The notes: a model not told the origin generated them from the letters alone. 34,215 bases of DNA from Streptomyces niphimycinicus (GCF_018883605.1 NZ_JAHLEM010000226.1:1-34215), one strand, 5' to 3'; numbered from the stretch's first letter, positions 9,287-18,044 are shown. Made by a program: numbers and translations.

Positions 9287-9301
9287 GCACGCCCGTCGTG
9301 C
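9287..9301. terminator. Weak inverted repeat between convergent genes
   Basis: GCACG and CGTGC are separated by 5 nt in the 28-bp gap between the ACP stop and the convergent aldehyde dehydrogenase stop. The stem is only 5 bp with no T tract, so termination here is a guess from position. Confidence 0.25.
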
Positions 9302-9303
9302 GT

Positions 9304-11532
9304 TCAGGCGTCCATGGGCGGTAGCCCGGGCAGCAGCTTCTCCAGCGTGATGGGGAAGTCGCGCACACGCACACCGGTGGCGTTGAACACCGCGTTCGCC
9401 ACCGCCGCACCGGACCCGCAGATGCCCAGCTCACCGATGCCCTTCGCGCCGAGGACATTGGCCTTGTCGTCGTATCCGTCCAGCACGACCGCCTCGACAT
9501 CGGGGATGTCGGCGTTGACGGGCACCAGGTATTGCGCGAGGTCCCGGTTGACGAAGGCGCCGGAGCGTGGGTCGACGACGGCCTCTTCCTCGAGGGCGGC
9601 GCCGACGCCCCAGATCATGCCGCCGATAAGCTGCGAGCGGGCCGTCTTCGGGTTGAGCAGGCGGCCCACGGAGAACACGCCGAGCATCCGCCGCAGACGG
9701 ATCTCGGCGGTGTCCGCGTCGACGCCCACTTCGGCGAAATGGGCCCCGTAGGTGTGGATCGAGTAGTTGGTGTAGTTGGGCTCATCGCCCATGAAGCGGG
9801 TCTCGCCCTCCGCCGCCACACCGCCCGGGTGGTTGCGTGCGACCAGCTCGCTCAGTGGCTCCGACGCGCCACCGATGCGGACGTCGCCGTCGGAGAACAC
9901 GGCGTCCGCCGGATCCAGGCCCCGCAGTGCGGAGCGCGCGTCGTCGTGTGCCTCGGCCAGCAGTTTCTCGCGCAGCGTCGCGCACGCCCGGTGCACCGCG
10001 GTGCTGGAGTTCGCGGCGCCCCATGAGCCACCGGATCCCCAGCTCGTGGGGTTGTCGGAACGCCCGAGCTCAATGCGCACCCGGTCGGCCGGCAGGCCGA
10101 GCCCGTCGGCCGCGACCTGAGTCAGGATGGTGTACGTGCCCGTGCCGATGTCGGTCATGTCCGTCTGGACCACGGCGGTGCCGTCCGCCTCCAGCCGCAC
10201 CCGCGCCGCGGCCGGCCCCTGGAGATGCACCCGGATGGCGACGGCCATCCCGTAGCCGATCAGCCACCGCCCCTCGCGTCTGCTCGAAGGAGTGGCGGGG
10301 CGGTGCTCCCAGCCGAACCGGCGCGCGCCTTCGCGCAGGCATTCGACCAGATGACGGTCGCTGTACGGCACGCCCCGTTCGGGATCGAGGGCGGGCTCGT
10401 TGCGGATCCGCAGCTCGACCGGGTCCATCCCGAGCGCATCGGCCAGCTCGTCCATCGCCGACTCGACCGCCAGCAGACCGGGCTCCTCGCCCGGCGCGCG
10501 GACGTCCGTCCCACGCGGCAGGTCGAGCGGTGTGAGCCGGTGACTGGTGAGCCGGTGGGGCGCGGCATAGAGGCTGCGGCTGGTGGCGGCGGTCTGCTCG
10601 GCGTACTCCACGTCCGGGTTGGTGTGCATGGTGACGTCATGGGCGATCGCGGCCAGCCGTCCGTCCCGCTCCGCGCCCAGTCGGACCCGCTGGCTCGATG
10701 TGGAGCGCATGCCGATGAGCTGGAAGATCTGCTGCCGGGTCATCGCGACCTTGACCGGGTGGTCCAGCTCGCGTGCGGCGAGCGCCGCCAGGATCGTCTC
10801 GGAGTGGATGCCCAGCTTGGATCCGAACCCGCCGCCGACGAAGGGGGAGAAGACGTGCACCCGTGCCGGGTCGATCCGCAGCGTGTTGGCGATCGATGCC
10901 TGCGCCGCGTCGACGATCTGGGAGCTGACGTAGACGATCAGGTCCTCGTCACGCGGTGCCACCAGGCACGCGTTCGGTTCGATGGGCATGGAGAACTCAT
11001 ACGGAGTCGTGTAGAGCTGGTCGATTTTGACCGCCGCGCCATCGAAACCGGCATCGAAATCGCCCACTGAGGTGTCGGTGGGCAGTCCGGCGTTGACGGT
11101 TTTCGGGACGTACGCCTCACCTTCGTGCTCGGCGAAGGCGAACCGCCCCCGCCCGCCCGCGTACTCCACCTCGATGAGCTCGGCCGCCGCCCGGGCCTGC
11201 TCGAAGGTCTCGGCGACGACCAGCGCCACCGGCTCGCCGTAGTAGTGGATGTCCGGGCCGGTCAGCACCGGCTGGGCGCGCCAGTATTCGAACGGAATGG
11301 ACTCATCGCGGATGCCCTGCTCGGGGGCGTTGAGATGCGTCATCACCATGCGCACTCCCGGTGCGCGTTCGGCGTCCTCGGTTTCGATGCCGATGATGCG
11401 GCCCTTGCCGATGGTCGCGCCGACGATGCACCCGTAGAGCGGTTGGCCGGCCTCCCAGTGCTCGTAGGCGTAGGCGGCCCGGCCGGCGACCTTCAGCGGG
11501 CCGTCGACACGCTGCATGGCTTGCCCGATCAT
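9304..11532 (-). CDS. paoC: Aldehyde dehydrogenase, molybdenum-cofactor-binding subunit (PaoC-like)
   Basis: A 742-residue large subunit of the xanthine oxidase family. It oxidises aldehydes to acids with water at a molybdenum centre. Full-length similarity to E. coli PaoC is recognisable: RVDGPLKVAGRAAYAYE at the N-terminus, VVAETFEQARAAAELI, GGGFGSKLG, DMTDIGTGTYTIL, and the ending FPITLEKLLPGLP. The catalytic Glu is Glu701 in GIGELG. The start ATG follows a GAGGCGAG ribosome site, 9 nt after the FAD-subunit stop, as third gene of the operon. The molybdenum-cofactor insertion chaperone (PaoD/XdhC type) found beside many such operons is not in the window. Confidence 0.93.
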   Translation of the reverse strand: MIGQAMQRVDGPLKVAGRAAYAYEHWEAGQPLYGCIVGATIGKGRIIGIETEDAERAPGVRMVMTHLNAPEQGIRDESIPFEYWRAQPVLTGPDIHYYGEPVALVVAETFEQARAAAELIEVEYAGGRGRFAFAEHEGEAYVPKTVNAGLPTDTSVGDFDAGFDGAAVKIDQLYTTPYEFSMPIEPNACLVAPRDEDLIVYVSSQIVDAAQASIANTLRIDPARVHVFSPFVGGGFGSKLGIHSETILAALAARELDHPVKVAMTRQQIFQLIGMRSTSSQRVRLGAERDGRLAAIAHDVTMHTNPDVEYAEQTAATSRSLYAAPHRLTSHRLTPLDLPRGTDVRAPGEEPGLLAVESAMDELADALGMDPVELRIRNEPALDPERGVPYSDRHLVECLREGARRFGWEHRPATPSSRREGRWLIGYGMAVAIRVHLQGPAAARVRLEADGTAVVQTDMTDIGTGTYTILTQVAADGLGLPADRVRIELGRSDNPTSWGSGGSWGAANSSTAVHRACATLREKLLAEAHDDARSALRGLDPADAVFSDGDVRIGGASEPLSELVARNHPGGVAAEGETRFMGDEPNYTNYSIHTYGAHFAEVGVDADTAEIRLRRMLGVFSVGRLLNPKTARSQLIGGMIWGVGAALEEEAVVDPRSGAFVNRDLAQYLVPVNADIPDVEAVVLDGYDDKANVLGAKGIGELGICGSGAAVANAVFNATGVRVRDFPITLEKLLPGLPPMDA

Positions 11533-11541
11533 CTCGCCTCC

Positions 11542-12525
11542 TCAGCTCGCCCGGGCCGCTTGCGCCAGCGTGCGGCACAGGGTGCGCCTGGCCAGCTCGA
11601 TCTTGAAGTCGTTGTCGCCCTGCCCGACCGCGTCGCGCATCGCCGCCTCGGCCGCGTCCCGATAGGTGGCCATCGTGGCCGGACGGCCCGTCAGCGCGCC
11701 CTCCGCCTCGATGGACCGCCACGGCTTGTGCGCCACTCCGCCGAACGCCACCCGCGCCTCCCGGATCGTTCCCTGATCGGCCGAGACGATGGCCGCCACC
11801 GACACCAGCGCGAACTCGTACGACGCCCGGTCGCGCACCTTGCGGTAGATCTGCCGGCCCGGCGGAGGCGAGGGCAGCGCCACGGCCGTGATCATCTCGG
11901 CGGGAGCAAGTACGGTCTCGATCTGCGGGGTGTCGCCCGGCAGCCGGTAGAAGTCCGTGATGGCGACGCGGCGCACCGAGCCGTCGGCCCCGAGCAGCTC
12001 GATCTCCGCGTCGAGCGCGGCCATCGCGACGGCCATGTCCGAGGGGTGGGTGGCGATGCAGGAGTCGCCGGCGCCGAGGATCGCGTGTATCCGGTTGAAC
12101 CCGCCGATCGCCGCGCAGCCGGATCCGGGGTTCCGCTTGTTGCAGCCCGCGGCCGTGTCGTAGAAGTAGGGACAGCGCGTGCGCTGCAAAAGATTTCCCC
12201 CGGTGGACGCCTTGTTGCGCAACTGGCCCGAGGCGCCCGATACCAGCGCCTCCGACAGCACCGGATAGCGCGTGCGCACCCGGGAATCGGCGGCCACATC
12301 GGAATTCCGCGTCTGGGCGCCGATGCGCAGTCCGCCGTCCGGCAGCTCCTCGATGTCCCGCAGCGGAAGCCGGCTGATGTCCACCAGATGGCTCGGGTCC
12401 TCGATGTCGAGCTTCATCAGGTCGAGCAGATTGGTGCCGCCGCTGATGAACTTCGCGCCGGATCGCGCCACCGCGGTGACGGCGGCCTGTGTGTCCGTCG
12501 CCCGCTCATAGGTGAAGGACCTCAT
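11542..12525 (-). CDS. paoB: Aldehyde dehydrogenase, FAD-binding subunit (PaoB-like)
   Basis: A 327-residue medium subunit of the molybdenum aldehyde dehydrogenase. It passes electrons from the 2Fe-2S subunit to FAD. FAD-binding loops are visible as FISGGTNLLDLM and ASTGGNLLQRTRC. Four Cys (118, 128, 137 and 156) match the positions of the extra [4Fe-4S] cluster described for E. coli PaoB, which most xanthine-oxidase-family FAD subunits lack. The ATG at 12525 overlaps the stop of the upstream gene as ATGA, indicating translational coupling; an ORF start further upstream (12585) would lie deep inside that gene and is unlikely. Confidence 0.92.
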   Translation of the reverse strand: MRSFTYERATDTQAAVTAVARSGAKFISGGTNLLDLMKLDIEDPSHLVDISRLPLRDIEELPDGGLRIGAQTRNSDVAADSRVRTRYPVLSEALVSGASGQLRNKASTGGNLLQRTRCPYFYDTAAGCNKRNPGSGCAAIGGFNRIHAILGAGDSCIATHPSDMAVAMAALDAEIELLGADGSVRRVAITDFYRLPGDTPQIETVLAPAEMITAVALPSPPPGRQIYRKVRDRASYEFALVSVAAIVSADQGTIREARVAFGGVAHKPWRSIEAEGALTGRPATMATYRDAAEAAMRDAVGQGDNDFKIELARRTLCRTLAQAARAS

Positions 12526-13094
12526 CCCGGGCCTCTCTCCGCGCTGTCGCGGATGGCCGCGACGATGTTCGGATAGGCGGCGCACCGGCAGATGTTGCCG
12601 CTCATCCGCTCGCGGATCTCGTCATCGGTCAAGGTGATCCGCGGCGCGGCCACCTCGGCCGTGGCGTGGCTGGGCCAGCCCGCCGCCACCTCGGCGAGCA
12701 TGCCGACAGCCGAACAGATCTGGCCGGGAGTGCAGTAGCCGCATTGGAAGCCGTCACGCTCGAGGAAGGCCCGTTGTACGGGACCCAGATGGTCGGGATC
12801 GCCCAAGCCTTCGATCGTCACGATCTCGTCGTCCTCGTGCATGACGGCGAGCGTCAGACAGGAGTTGACCCGCCGGCCGTTGATCAGCACGGTGCACGCA
12901 CCGCACTGGCCGTGGTCACACCCCTTCTTGGTCCCGCTCATGCGCAACTGCTCGCGCAGCGCGTCGAGCAGTGAGGTCCGCGGATCCACCTCGAGCCGCC
13001 GCACCTGATCGTTGACGTTCAACGTGATCGCCGAGAGGGGGGCCGGCTCGCCCTGGCTCCGCCTCATGGCGTCCGTATCCGAAGCGCTCATCAC
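12522..13094 (-). CDS. paoA: Aldehyde dehydrogenase, 2Fe-2S subunit (PaoA-like), no Tat signal
   Basis: A 190-residue iron-sulfur subunit. The plant-ferredoxin-like cluster is bound by Cys59, 64, 67 and 79 (KKGCDHGQCGACTVL...NSC). The second, all-helical cluster uses FQCGYCTPGQ and NICRCAAY. E. coli PaoA starts with a twin-arginine signal for periplasmic export; here only about 20 polar residues precede the ferredoxin domain, so a cytoplasmic enzyme is expected. GTG (13094) and ATG (13091) are adjacent start candidates behind GAGGAAGG; the GTG has the better 6-7-nt spacing. First gene of paoABC. Confidence 0.9.
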   Translation of the reverse strand: MMSASDTDAMRRSQGEPAPLSAITLNVNDQVRRLEVDPRTSLLDALREQLRMSGTKKGCDHGQCGACTVLINGRRVNSCLTLAVMHEDDEIVTIEGLGDPDHLGPVQRAFLERDGFQCGYCTPGQICSAVGMLAEVAAGWPSHATAEVAAPRITLTDDEIRERMSGNICRCAAYPNIVAAIRDSAERGPG

Positions 13095-13431
13095 GGCCCG
13101 CCTTCCTCACTAGATGCGGAGGTCAACCCGGATGCGCGGCGCCCCTGCCGGTGCGCGACCCCGGGGCCCGTCGCCGCTGCCCGGGCACGCTCCCCTGCCC
13201 CCAGCGTCTCGCAAGAACGCGACCGTCGCACCGCGAGGGTTTCGTCACCGGCGGCTCGGCCGCCACCGGCTCCGCGGCCCGAGGGAAGTGACAGTGTGTG
13301 GCGCGCCTGTCGCCTATCGTGGTTGCGCGCGCGGCCGTCGAGCGGAGTCGGGGAGACTCGGCTGTTTCCTGTGGTGGCTGCGGGGATACAGTCCGGCCAA
13401 GGTCCGGATGGGTACCAGGGGAGGGGCTGGT
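13095..13431. other. Divergent intergenic region, paoA / NB-ARC gene
   Basis: 337 bp holding the promoters of the paoABC operon and of the NB-ARC gene. A long open frame crosses it in phase with the NB-ARC gene, but the codons upstream of 13432 give Arg-rich low-information protein, so I treat it as non-coding. TACAGT at 13387 and TATCGT near 13315 could be -10 elements for the rightward gene, but no convincing -35 pairs with either. No clear operator was seen. Confidence 0.4.
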
Positions 13432-15555
13432 GTGTTCGAGGTCGTGACGGTGAGTGCGCTCACCGCGTTCCTCACCGCGGTGGGGAATGGCGCCGCGGGG
13501 GAGATGGGCAAGCAGATGCTGCTGTCGACGGGCGCACTGGTGAGACGGACCCTGGGGCGGGAGACGCCGCTGCCGGCCACCCCGGAGGGATGGCAGGTGC
13601 TGGCGCGGGAGACGCATGCGCGCCTCAGCGGGGATCCGCGGCGCGGTGGTGAGTGGGCCATTCTGCTGCGGACCTTGCAGGATTCCGAGGTGGCGCTGCG
13701 CCCCGGTGCCGGACTGCCGCCCGCCACCCGCGACTTCACCGACCGCCAGGTCGTCTTGCGGCGGCTGAAGCGCGAGGCGACCCGCGCCGCGGCGGGGCGG
13801 CCACGCGTCGCGCTGTTATACGGGCCGCCCGGGATCGGAACCAGCGCGGTGGCTCTCCACTGGGGCGCCGACCAGATCGCGCAGTACCCCGACGGGCAGT
13901 TCTACGTCGACCTGCGCGACGCCGCCGGGGAGAGCGGACTGGAGCCGTCCGCCGTCGTGCTGCGCCTGCTGGGGCAGATGGGTGTCGAGCCCGAGGAGAT
14001 CCCACCCGCGGAGTCGGCGCGGGTCGAGCTGTACCGGCGGCTGCTGGCCGGCCGCAGAGCGTTGGTAGTGATCGATCACGCCTCCTCGGCCGCGCAGGTC
14101 CGCGGCCTGGTCCCGGCCACCCCGGAGGTCTTCCTGCTGGTGGTCGCCTCCGGCCCGGCCTTCGCGCTGGAGGCGGAGCGCATCGCCGTACCGCCGCTGA
14201 GCGACCGGGACGCGGTGCGGATGCTGCGCAAGGTGGCAGGGCCGGAGAAGGTGGCGCTGGCCAAGTCCCGGATGCCGTCCCTGCTCGGCCACTGCGCGGG
14301 CAACGCCTTCGCCCTGAAGGCCGCCGCGATGAGCCTGCTGGCCGAGGAGCCGCCGCTGCCGGAGGACATGGCCGAGTCCACGGCACGTCATCCGGTGCAC
14401 GGCATGGTGCGGAGCGCCTGCCGCCGCCTGCGGCCGGACACCGCGCGGCTCTGCCGGCTGACCGCTCTGGGCGGCTGGCCCGCGATCGACGCCCGGCTGG
14501 CGGGGGACACCGCGGCGGTCGGCCAGGAGGAAGCCGCGGGGATGCTCGCCGAGGCGGCGGACGCACAACTGGTGGAGGCCCTGGGCGACGGCCGGTACCG
14601 ATTCCGGCCCGAGGTGCGTCGCGTTCTGGCGGACACCGCCGCCCTGGAACACGGGATCCCGGAGTGCTCCGCGGCGATGTCCCGGGCCCTGGAGGGGCTG
14701 CTGAACCGGGCGCTGCACGCCGCGCACGCGGCATTGCCGCAGAGCTGGCGGACCGAGCCGGCACCGGCGCACGGCACTGCGTACCGTGACGAGGCCGAGG
14801 GCATGGCGGCGCTGCTGGCCGAGACCGGAAACGTGGTCCGGGCGGTGTCCGTGGCGGAGGAGTACCAGCACATCGACACGGCGATGCGGATGGCCCGTGC
14901 GCTGTGGCCGGTGCAGCTCAAGGCCGGGTTCTGGGACGAGGTGCTGCCCGCCCTCCGGATCGCGGCCCGGTGCGCCGAGCGGCATCACGCGGATCCCCGC
15001 ATGGCGGGTGCGCTCCACTTCCAACTGGGCCACTGCCTGGGCGAATTGAGGCGGTGGGACGAGGCGGACCGCGCGGTGCACACCGCCGTCGCGTGTGAAC
15101 GCGCCGCGGGACACGTACGGGGCGAGGCGTCGTCCGTCGAGATGCTGGGCCTGCTGCATCTGAACCACTGGCGGTACGACGCGGCGTACGAGCGGTTCGT
15201 CGAGGCGGAGCACGTCTACCGGCGGATCGCTCCCGGCCAGGAGGGCGCGGAGGATCTGCCACGTGCCCTCGCCCTGGCCGAACGCCACCAGGGGCGTGCC
15301 CTGCGCGGTCTGGGCCGGCTGGCGGAATCCCGCGCCCGTCTGGAGACCGCGCGGGACTTCTTCGCGGCACGGGGAGAGGCGTACAACCAGGCCCGCGCGC
15401 TCACCGATCTCGCCGAGACGCTGCACGACGCCGGTGACGACGCCGAGGCGCTGACGAAGATCGCCGAGGCCGAGCGCCTGCTCAGCCCGGAGCGGGCGGC
15501 CCCGCATCTGGCGCATCTCGCCCGTCTGCGGCTGCGCTGCCAACCCCCGCGCTAG
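13432..15555 (+). CDS. NB-ARC-type ATPase with C-terminal TPR-like repeats
   Basis: A 707-residue STAND-type signalling protein without an obvious DNA-binding domain. The start is a GTG at 13432 placed 5-6 nt after AGGGGAGGGG. An N-terminal segment rich in Ala, Leu and Val (VSALTAFL...) precedes a nucleotide-binding domain. Its P-loop reads GPPGIGTS (residues 131-138), where the usual Walker A Lys is Thr; Walker B is LVVIDHA (~211-217). Residues ~520-707 are helical, with TPR-like repeats (RRWDEADRAV, GRLAESRARLE, GDDAEALTKI). Such proteins act as oligomerising switches in regulation, defence or conservons, but nothing here fixes the role. The 3' end overlaps the convergent gene by 74 bp. Confidence 0.75.
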   Translation: MFEVVTVSALTAFLTAVGNGAAGEMGKQMLLSTGALVRRTLGRETPLPATPEGWQVLARETHARLSGDPRRGGEWAILLRTLQDSEVALRPGAGLPPATRDFTDRQVVLRRLKREATRAAAGRPRVALLYGPPGIGTSAVALHWGADQIAQYPDGQFYVDLRDAAGESGLEPSAVVLRLLGQMGVEPEEIPPAESARVELYRRLLAGRRALVVIDHASSAAQVRGLVPATPEVFLLVVASGPAFALEAERIAVPPLSDRDAVRMLRKVAGPEKVALAKSRMPSLLGHCAGNAFALKAAAMSLLAEEPPLPEDMAESTARHPVHGMVRSACRRLRPDTARLCRLTALGGWPAIDARLAGDTAAVGQEEAAGMLAEAADAQLVEALGDGRYRFRPEVRRVLADTAALEHGIPECSAAMSRALEGLLNRALHAAHAALPQSWRTEPAPAHGTAYRDEAEGMAALLAETGNVVRAVSVAEEYQHIDTAMRMARALWPVQLKAGFWDEVLPALRIAARCAERHHADPRMAGALHFQLGHCLGELRRWDEADRAVHTAVACERAAGHVRGEASSVEMLGLLHLNHWRYDAAYERFVEAEHVYRRIAPGQEGAEDLPRALALAERHQGRALRGLGRLAESRARLETARDFFAARGEAYNQARALTDLAETLHDAGDDAEALTKIAEAERLLSPERAAPHLAHLARLRLRCQPPR

Positions 15556-17248
15556 CGGGCATCACCGCCACCGGGTGCACGCCGCCGGCCGTGTGCACCC
15601 GGAGCGTCATCCCGCTGGGTGGCACGGTCCGGCCATCCGCCAGCCAGGCGTGCAGCGAGGAGGCGTACGCGGCCGGGTCGGCGTCCGCGCCCGGGCCCGC
15701 CTTGAGCTGGAACACGCCGTGATCGCGGCCGCGCACCGTGCACCGGTCCGGCCCGCTCACATACACGGCGAGCGCACAGTGCGGATGCCGGTCCAGCACC
15801 TCCGCGCTCCACTCCTCCGGGCCACCGAGGCGGGGGTCGTCCGGCTGCCCCTCGCGCACGATCACGTCGGCCAGGGCCAGGTCGCCGGGGTCGCGGGTGT
15901 CCTCGTGCACGGCGAGGTGTGTTTCGCCGGTCGCGTCGTAGGGGTGCCCCGTGGTGCGCTCGATATGGACCTCGGTTCCCCGCACATGGGTACGGACGTT
16001 CAGGGGAGCCGTGCGCCGTGGCGGATCGTACGGTGGCAGGGGCAGCGGCTCCAGCAGTGCGGGGGCCGCGGGCTCGGGGAGATCCATCAGGCAGTAGAAG
16101 AGCCGCCGCAGCAGCGTCGCCGAGGCGCCCGGGGCCGAGCTGGTGAACTCCGCCGGACCGGCGAGCGGCCGGTGCCACGCCAGCAGCTCCTCGAGCTGAT
16201 CCCGTGGCGGGGCGTGCGGATCGAGCCGCGGCGCCTCCCGGACGAACGTGGCGAGTGGCGCCGCGGGATCCAGCCTGTCCTGTGTGGCGGACGCCAGCAG
16301 TACGGGGATGCCCAGCGCCGCGGCGTAGTAGGAGACCGCCCCGAAATCCCCCACGACGACATCCGCCGCCAGCAGGGCCTGCCGCCATGCGTGCACGGGG
16401 TCGATCAAGGTGAGACCGCTGCGGCGGGCCCGGTCCAGCCACACCCGGATCTGTCCCGGGCCGTGCCCGTACCAGATGTTCGGATGCAACACGGCCACCA
16501 GCCGGTAGTCGTCGGCCGGCAACTCGGCGGCGAGCCGGGGCAGCAGACTCGGCAGGACGTCATGGCCACCGCCGTTTCCGAACAAACCCTCCGGATTCCA
16601 GGTGGAGTTGAGCACCACGAGCCGCTGACCGCGCCGCACCCCCAGGGCGCGCCGGAACCGCTCACGGTAGTCACGGCCGGCCAGCAGGCGGTCGAAGCAC
16701 GGGTCGCCCGCGAGGACGGCCGTCTCCTCGGCTTCGGGGCATACTCGCCGCAACCGCTCCAACTGCTCCGGATGGGACAGCACGAGGCCGTCCACGAAGG
16801 GTTCGCCGTTCGCGAGCAGCCACTCCGGTGACAGCCCGAACGTCGGCTCGCGGCCTCCGGCTTCCGTCACCAGCAGCTTCTTGGTGTATCCGACACCGTG
16901 GGACAGTACGGCTAACTTGCCGTGCAGCCGGTCGAGCCGACCACCGAAGCTCGCGGAAACCGCCAGGTCCACCGGTGTCGCCAGCGCCTGCTCCCAGGGC
17001 AGTACGGGCAGACCCAGCTCGGCGAACAGCTCGCGGATTCCCCCCTGGAAGGCGGATGACTCCGTCGACGTGGCCAGCAGTTGCACCCGAAAGTCGTCGT
17101 GGAACAGCGGCAGCACGTCCAGCAGCCGTCCGGCGGAGGTGACGTTGTGCACCACCAGCAGGACACGGCGAGGGGTGGCCCGGCTGGCCCAGCGATCGGA
17201 GCCCTCCCCGACCGGGACCCTTATCGCCAGGGGATCGGCTGCCCCCAC
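15482..17248 (-). CDS. Putative GT-B-fold transferase, CDP-glycerol glycerophosphotransferase-like
   Basis: A 588-residue protein without a family name I can assign surely. Residues ~25-370 look like a two-Rossmann GT-B enzyme. The N-terminal half has VLLVVHNVTSAGRLLDVLPLF and LAVLSHGVGYTKKLL. The C-terminal half has VLHPNIWYGHGP and DVVVGDFGAVSYYAAALGIPVLL, reminiscent of the HPN...DFGS region in TagF-type glycerophosphotransferases and UDP-GlcNAc 2-epimerases. The last ~200 residues form a separate, uncharacterised region. The start is set at GTG 17248 because AGGAGG lies 6 nt before it; the longer start at 17269 would place that ribosome site inside the coding sequence. It may act on a cell-envelope or nucleotide-activated substrate, which is inference. 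Confidence 0.6.
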   Translation of the reverse strand: MGAADPLAIRVPVGEGSDRWASRATPRRVLLVVHNVTSAGRLLDVLPLFHDDFRVQLLATSTESSAFQGGIRELFAELGLPVLPWEQALATPVDLAVSASFGGRLDRLHGKLAVLSHGVGYTKKLLVTEAGGREPTFGLSPEWLLANGEPFVDGLVLSHPEQLERLRRVCPEAEETAVLAGDPCFDRLLAGRDYRERFRRALGVRRGQRLVVLNSTWNPEGLFGNGGGHDVLPSLLPRLAAELPADDYRLVAVLHPNIWYGHGPGQIRVWLDRARRSGLTLIDPVHAWRQALLAADVVVGDFGAVSYYAAALGIPVLLASATQDRLDPAAPLATFVREAPRLDPHAPPRDQLEELLAWHRPLAGPAEFTSSAPGASATLLRRLFYCLMDLPEPAAPALLEPLPLPPYDPPRRTAPLNVRTHVRGTEVHIERTTGHPYDATGETHLAVHEDTRDPGDLALADVIVREGQPDDPRLGGPEEWSAEVLDRHPHCALAVYVSGPDRCTVRGRDHGVFQLKAGPGADADPAAYASSLHAWLADGRTVPPSGMTLRVHTAGGVHPVAVMPASAGVGSAAADGRDAPDAGPPAPG

Positions 17249-17538
17249 TCGCCACCTCCTGCTGGTCACGCGATGTCCTCGGTATGCCGGATCACCCTAG
17301 CCAGGTGATCGGGCACACGGTGAGGCCCGGCCGCACCTGGTGTTCCACACCACCGGCACGGCAGTGAGCGCGAAGCAACCGTGACGCGCACGGTGGGCCG
17401 CGAACGCCACGCCGTGCCCGGCGCGCTTTCCGCCGTATCGTGGGAAGAGTCCACCGGGGACAGCGCCTCGCACAGGCCGTGCGGGGTGGCGGGCCCCGGG
17501 CAGGCGGCGCCCCGAAGGCGGAAAGGAGCGCATCGGAG
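17249..17538. promoter_or_regulatory. Divergent intergenic region with two inverted repeats
   Basis: 290 bp between the GT-B-like gene and the DUF6480-like gene. It contains ATCACC-N7-GGTGAT at 17291-17309 and TGGTGT-N3-ACACCA at 17338-17352. Both share GGTG/CACC half-sites about 45 bp apart, which fits a regulator binding two sites, or weak hairpins. No confident -35/-10 pair was assigned. The ribosome site AAGGAG of the next gene lies at 17523-17528. Confidence 0.4.
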
Positions 17539-17769
17539 ATGGACCAGACGAACCCAGTCCCGAACCCCGAGCGCACTCCCGGACTACGGCCCAGCGTGGG
17601 CGTGCCCCCGGGGGAGACCCCACCGGCCGAAGACGGCCTCTCGGAAACGGGCCCCCAGGAGACCTACAACCCCACGAAAGGCTGGTCGAAGGGCCCCACG
17701 ATCATCATTTGGGCCTTTGTGGTGCTGTTCGCGGCCTTCTGCGTCGCGTTCGCGATCGTCGTGCTGTAG
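17539..17769 (+). CDS. Small single-pass membrane protein, DUF6480-like
   Basis: A 76-residue protein. The N-terminal 45 residues are Pro-rich and hydrophilic (NPVPNPERTPGLRPSVGVPP, then GETPPAE), followed by YNPTKGWSKGP and one hydrophobic helix at residues ~53-76 reaching the C-terminus. This pattern matches the streptomycete family known as DUF6480, whose function is unknown. ATG 17539 is preceded by AAGGAG at 10 nt and CGGAG directly adjacent. No partner gene is evident in the operon direction except the small ORF at 17799. Confidence 0.75.
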   Translation: MDQTNPVPNPERTPGLRPSVGVPPGETPPAEDGLSETGPQETYNPTKGWSKGPTIIIWAFVVLFAAFCVAFAIVVL

Positions 17770-17798
17770 GTGACCGTAGCTGACCGGGGCGAGCTGAG

Positions 17799-18044
17799 GT
17801 GTCCGCTCGCGACACCCCTGGCCGGGGCGGGGCCGGCGACGACAGGGACGGCCCGGATGCGCTGCGCTCCGATGCCACCACTCACGACGACCCGGACACC
17901 GCCGTGGCCGGGCCGCTGGTGGAGTCGGCCGACGGCGCGGGGGTGTGCCACTACCCCCGGGACGAGGGCGAGCTGTGGCAGTTGCCTGAGTACGTCGCGC
18001 ATCGGTCGCACGCGGAGCTGTTCGCCGATCTGATGAGCTTCTGA
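17799..18044 (+). CDS. Small hypothetical protein (81 aa)
   Basis: An unrecognised 81-residue protein from GTG 17799, behind GAGCTGAGG. The N-terminal half is Asp/Gly-rich and probably disordered. The C-terminal part has more character: VCHYPRDEGELWQLPEYVAH, then RSHAELFADLMSF. Strong GC bias at third codon positions across the whole ORF supports real coding. It starts 29 nt after the DUF6480-like gene and ends 23 nt before the convergent MFS gene. Function unknown. Confidence 0.55.
   Translation: MSARDTPGRGGAGDDRDGPDALRSDATTHDDPDTAVAGPLVESADGAGVCHYPRDEGELWQLPEYVAHRSHAELFADLMSF

Noticed and set aside
11125..12576. A 483-codon plus-strand frame across paoB/paoC
   Set aside because: Antisense shadow of the paoABC genes, which show full-length family similarity on the minus strand.
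13114..13431. N-terminal extension of the NB-ARC protein
   Set aside because: Arg-rich low-information residues; a clear ribosome site lies directly before GTG 13432.
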